From NCBI GenBank assembly GCA_934162555.1, contig CAKPJE010000058.1:1-6688 (forward strand): a stretch of DNA of 6,688 nt, in the 5' to 3' direction. The translations under genes were made by a program, and so were the position numbers. The notes beneath the pieces were generated by a model, which saw only the letters and a program-made list of their open reading frames with translations, was not told the origin of the DNA and did no database searches. This document shows, piece after piece, positions 5,430-6,688 of this stretch. The DNA is from an uncultured Bacilli bacterium. GTDB lineage: Bacteria; Bacillota_I; Bacilli_A; RF39; UBA660. Each line of letters begins with the position of its first letter. The first letter of the stretch is position 1.

Positions 5430-6688
5430 ATGAATATATATGAATTAAATAATATAATAGAAGGCAAAATAATAAATATAAATAAAAAAAAATATAAAAA
5501 TATTCAAACAGATACAAGAAAAATAGATAATGATAGTTTATTATTTATATTTAATTTAAAACACGATAATGCTTATAAATATGTTAAAAATATGAAAATA
5601 AAACCAGCTATTATAGTTATAAATGAAAATGAAGAAAATATAAATGATATATCATGTATAAAAGTAAAAGATACTATAAAAGCTTATAGTTTACTAGCAT
5701 CATACTATAAAAATAAAAATTATATCCCAACAATTATGATAACAGGATCTGTTGGTAAAACAACGACCAAAGATTTAATATATGATATCTTAAGTATGAG
5801 TTATAAATGCAAAAAAACAGAAGAATCAAAAAATAACATTTTAGGTATATCGGAAATGTTGCTTTCTTTAAAAGATGAAAAAATATTAATTGTTGAAGCA
5901 GGAAGTAATCATTTAGGAGAAATAGATGAAATCAGTAAAATAGTAAAACCAGACATTGCAGTAGTTACTAAAATTGGAACAAGTCATATAGGTAACTTTG
6001 GTAGTATCGAAAACATCTTTAAAGAAAAAACAAATTATATAAAAGGAAATATTATTACCTTTGTAAATGGCAAAGATAAATACTTAAAAAAAATGAAAGG
6101 AAATAATATTTATAAAGTAGGTGAAAAAAATTTTAAAATTAAAAATATCAAAATTAAAAACAATATTTCTTTTAAAACAAGTAACATAAAATTAGAGTTT
6201 AATAGTTTAAATAAAGACTTAATTATGAATGTTGCACTTGCATTTTATATTGGTTTACTATTCAATGTCCCAATTAATAAAATAAAACTAGCCATAAAAA
6301 ATTATCAATTTCCTAAACATAGACAAAATATATATAAAATTAAAAATACTATTTTAATAGATGATACGTATAATGCTTCCTATGAATCAATAATATCTAG
6401 TATTAAAGCTTTAAAAAAATATCATAAACAAAAAATATTAATATTAGGTGATATATATGAATTAGGTAATAAAACAGATGAAATACATAGAAAAATATTA
6501 AAAAAAGCTCAAAAATATAAATTATATACAGTAGGTCAAAATTTTAAATATAAAAATAATTATAAAACAAAAGAAGAATTATTTAAACAATTAAAAAAAG
6601 TCAATTTAGAGAATAAAGTTGTCCTAGTAAAAGCATCAAGAAAAATGGAATTTGAAAAAATTGTCACATTTATTAAACAGGTACTAGA
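5430..6688 (+). CDS. murF: UDP-N-acetylmuramoyl-tripeptide--D-alanyl-D-alanine ligase, extreme 3' end cut by window
   Basis: MurF is the cytoplasmic ATP-dependent ligase that adds D-Ala-D-Ala to UDP-MurNAc-tripeptide, making MraY's substrate. The frame is open from 5430 to the window end: 419 codons against a usual 430-460, so only a few residues are probably missing. Motifs in order: ATP loop ITGSVGKTTTKD (104-115), EAGSNHLGEIDE (156-167), TKIGTSHIGNFGS (180-192), a lysine at 198-200 where the carbamylated lysine is expected, N267 in LIMNVALAF, PKHRQNIY (295-302), DDTYNASYES (311-320), LILGDIYELG and VKASRKMEFEKIV (400-412, normally KGSR). The N-terminal UDP-binding domain (1-95) keeps TDTRKI but has lost the usual glycine- and DGH-containing stretch. 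It lies divergent from the serine hydrolase and on the opposite strand from mraY. Another Mur ligase paralogue is possible, but the DDTYNAS motif favours MurF. Confidence 0.88.
   Translation, partial: MNIYELNNIIEGKIININKKKYKNIQTDTRKIDNDSLLFIFNLKHDNAYKYVKNMKIKPAIIVINENEENINDISCIKVKDTIKAYSLLASYYKNKNYIPTIMITGSVGKTTTKDLIYDILSMSYKCKKTEESKNNILGISEMLLSLKDEKILIVEAGSNHLGEIDEISKIVKPDIAVVTKIGTSHIGNFGSIENIFKEKTNYIKGNIITFVNGKDKYLKKMKGNNIYKVGEKNFKIKNIKIKNNISFKTSNIKLEFNSLNKDLIMNVALAFYIGLLFNVPINKIKLAIKNYQFPKHRQNIYKIKNTILIDDTYNASYESIISSIKALKKYHKQKILILGDIYELGNKTDEIHRKILKKAQKYKLYTVGQNFKYKNNYKTKEELFKQLKKVNLENKVVLVKASRKMEFEKIVTFIKQVL

Noticed and set aside
1..6688. Mobile element, CRISPR, tRNA or prophage signals
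   Set aside because: No transposase or integrase motifs, no long terminal repeats, no regularly spaced repeats and no cloverleaf candidates were seen; the genes are housekeeping or envelope types with uniform codon use.

Overview
The window is a strongly AT-rich stretch of bacterial chromosome carrying cell-envelope genes. Codon use leans heavily to A/T-ending codons (AGA, AAA, TTA, ATA), and Shine-Dalgarno sites are clear. TGA is used as a stop (end of mraY) and TGG codes for tryptophan, so the code is the standard bacterial one and not the Mycoplasma/Spiroplasma code. Protein style and gene content (MraY, FtsW/SpoVE, YvcK/GlmR, PASTA and NodB domains) point to a low-GC Firmicutes/Bacilli-type organism that makes peptidoglycan, possibly an uncultured gut lineage close to the Mollicutes. 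That placement is inference; no rRNA is present.

Layout, left to right: (1) on the minus strand, mraY (283-1275) is followed by the first 95 codons of ftsW/spoVE (1-286), joined by a 4-base ATGA overlap. (2) A divergent gap of about 130 bases holds the yvcK promoter, then yvcK on the plus strand (start moved to 1405). (3) A convergent hairpin terminator (2396-2416) is shared with a previously unlisted 37-residue, very basic protein on the minus strand (2403-2516), which has its own near-consensus extended -10 promoter and Shine-Dalgarno site. (4) A plus-strand membrane-anchored protein combines one PASTA repeat with a NodB-type polysaccharide deacetylase domain (2633-3877). (5) A second convergent hairpin (3877-3902) is followed by a minus-strand serine hydrolase of the beta-lactamase/PBP fold (3884-5332) with no visible export signal. 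(6) After another divergent gap comes murF on the plus strand (5430 to the window end, almost complete).

Functionally, MurF makes the cytoplasmic UDP-MurNAc-pentapeptide, MraY loads it onto undecaprenyl phosphate to give lipid I, and FtsW/SpoVE polymerises the finished lipid II. YvcK/GlmR is known in Firmicutes to tune carbon flow into UDP-GlcNAc, the first precursor. The PASTA-deacetylase probably acts outside the membrane on glycan. The role of the serine hydrolase is unknown.

Apart from mraY-ftsW, every gene faces the opposite way from its neighbour, so most are single transcription units with individual promoters and shared bidirectional terminators. No tRNA, rRNA, mobile element or CRISPR array was seen, and no gene-free stretch exceeds 300 bases. 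The best candidates for something undescribed are the 37-residue gene and the unusual domain makeup of the deacetylase and the serine hydrolase.
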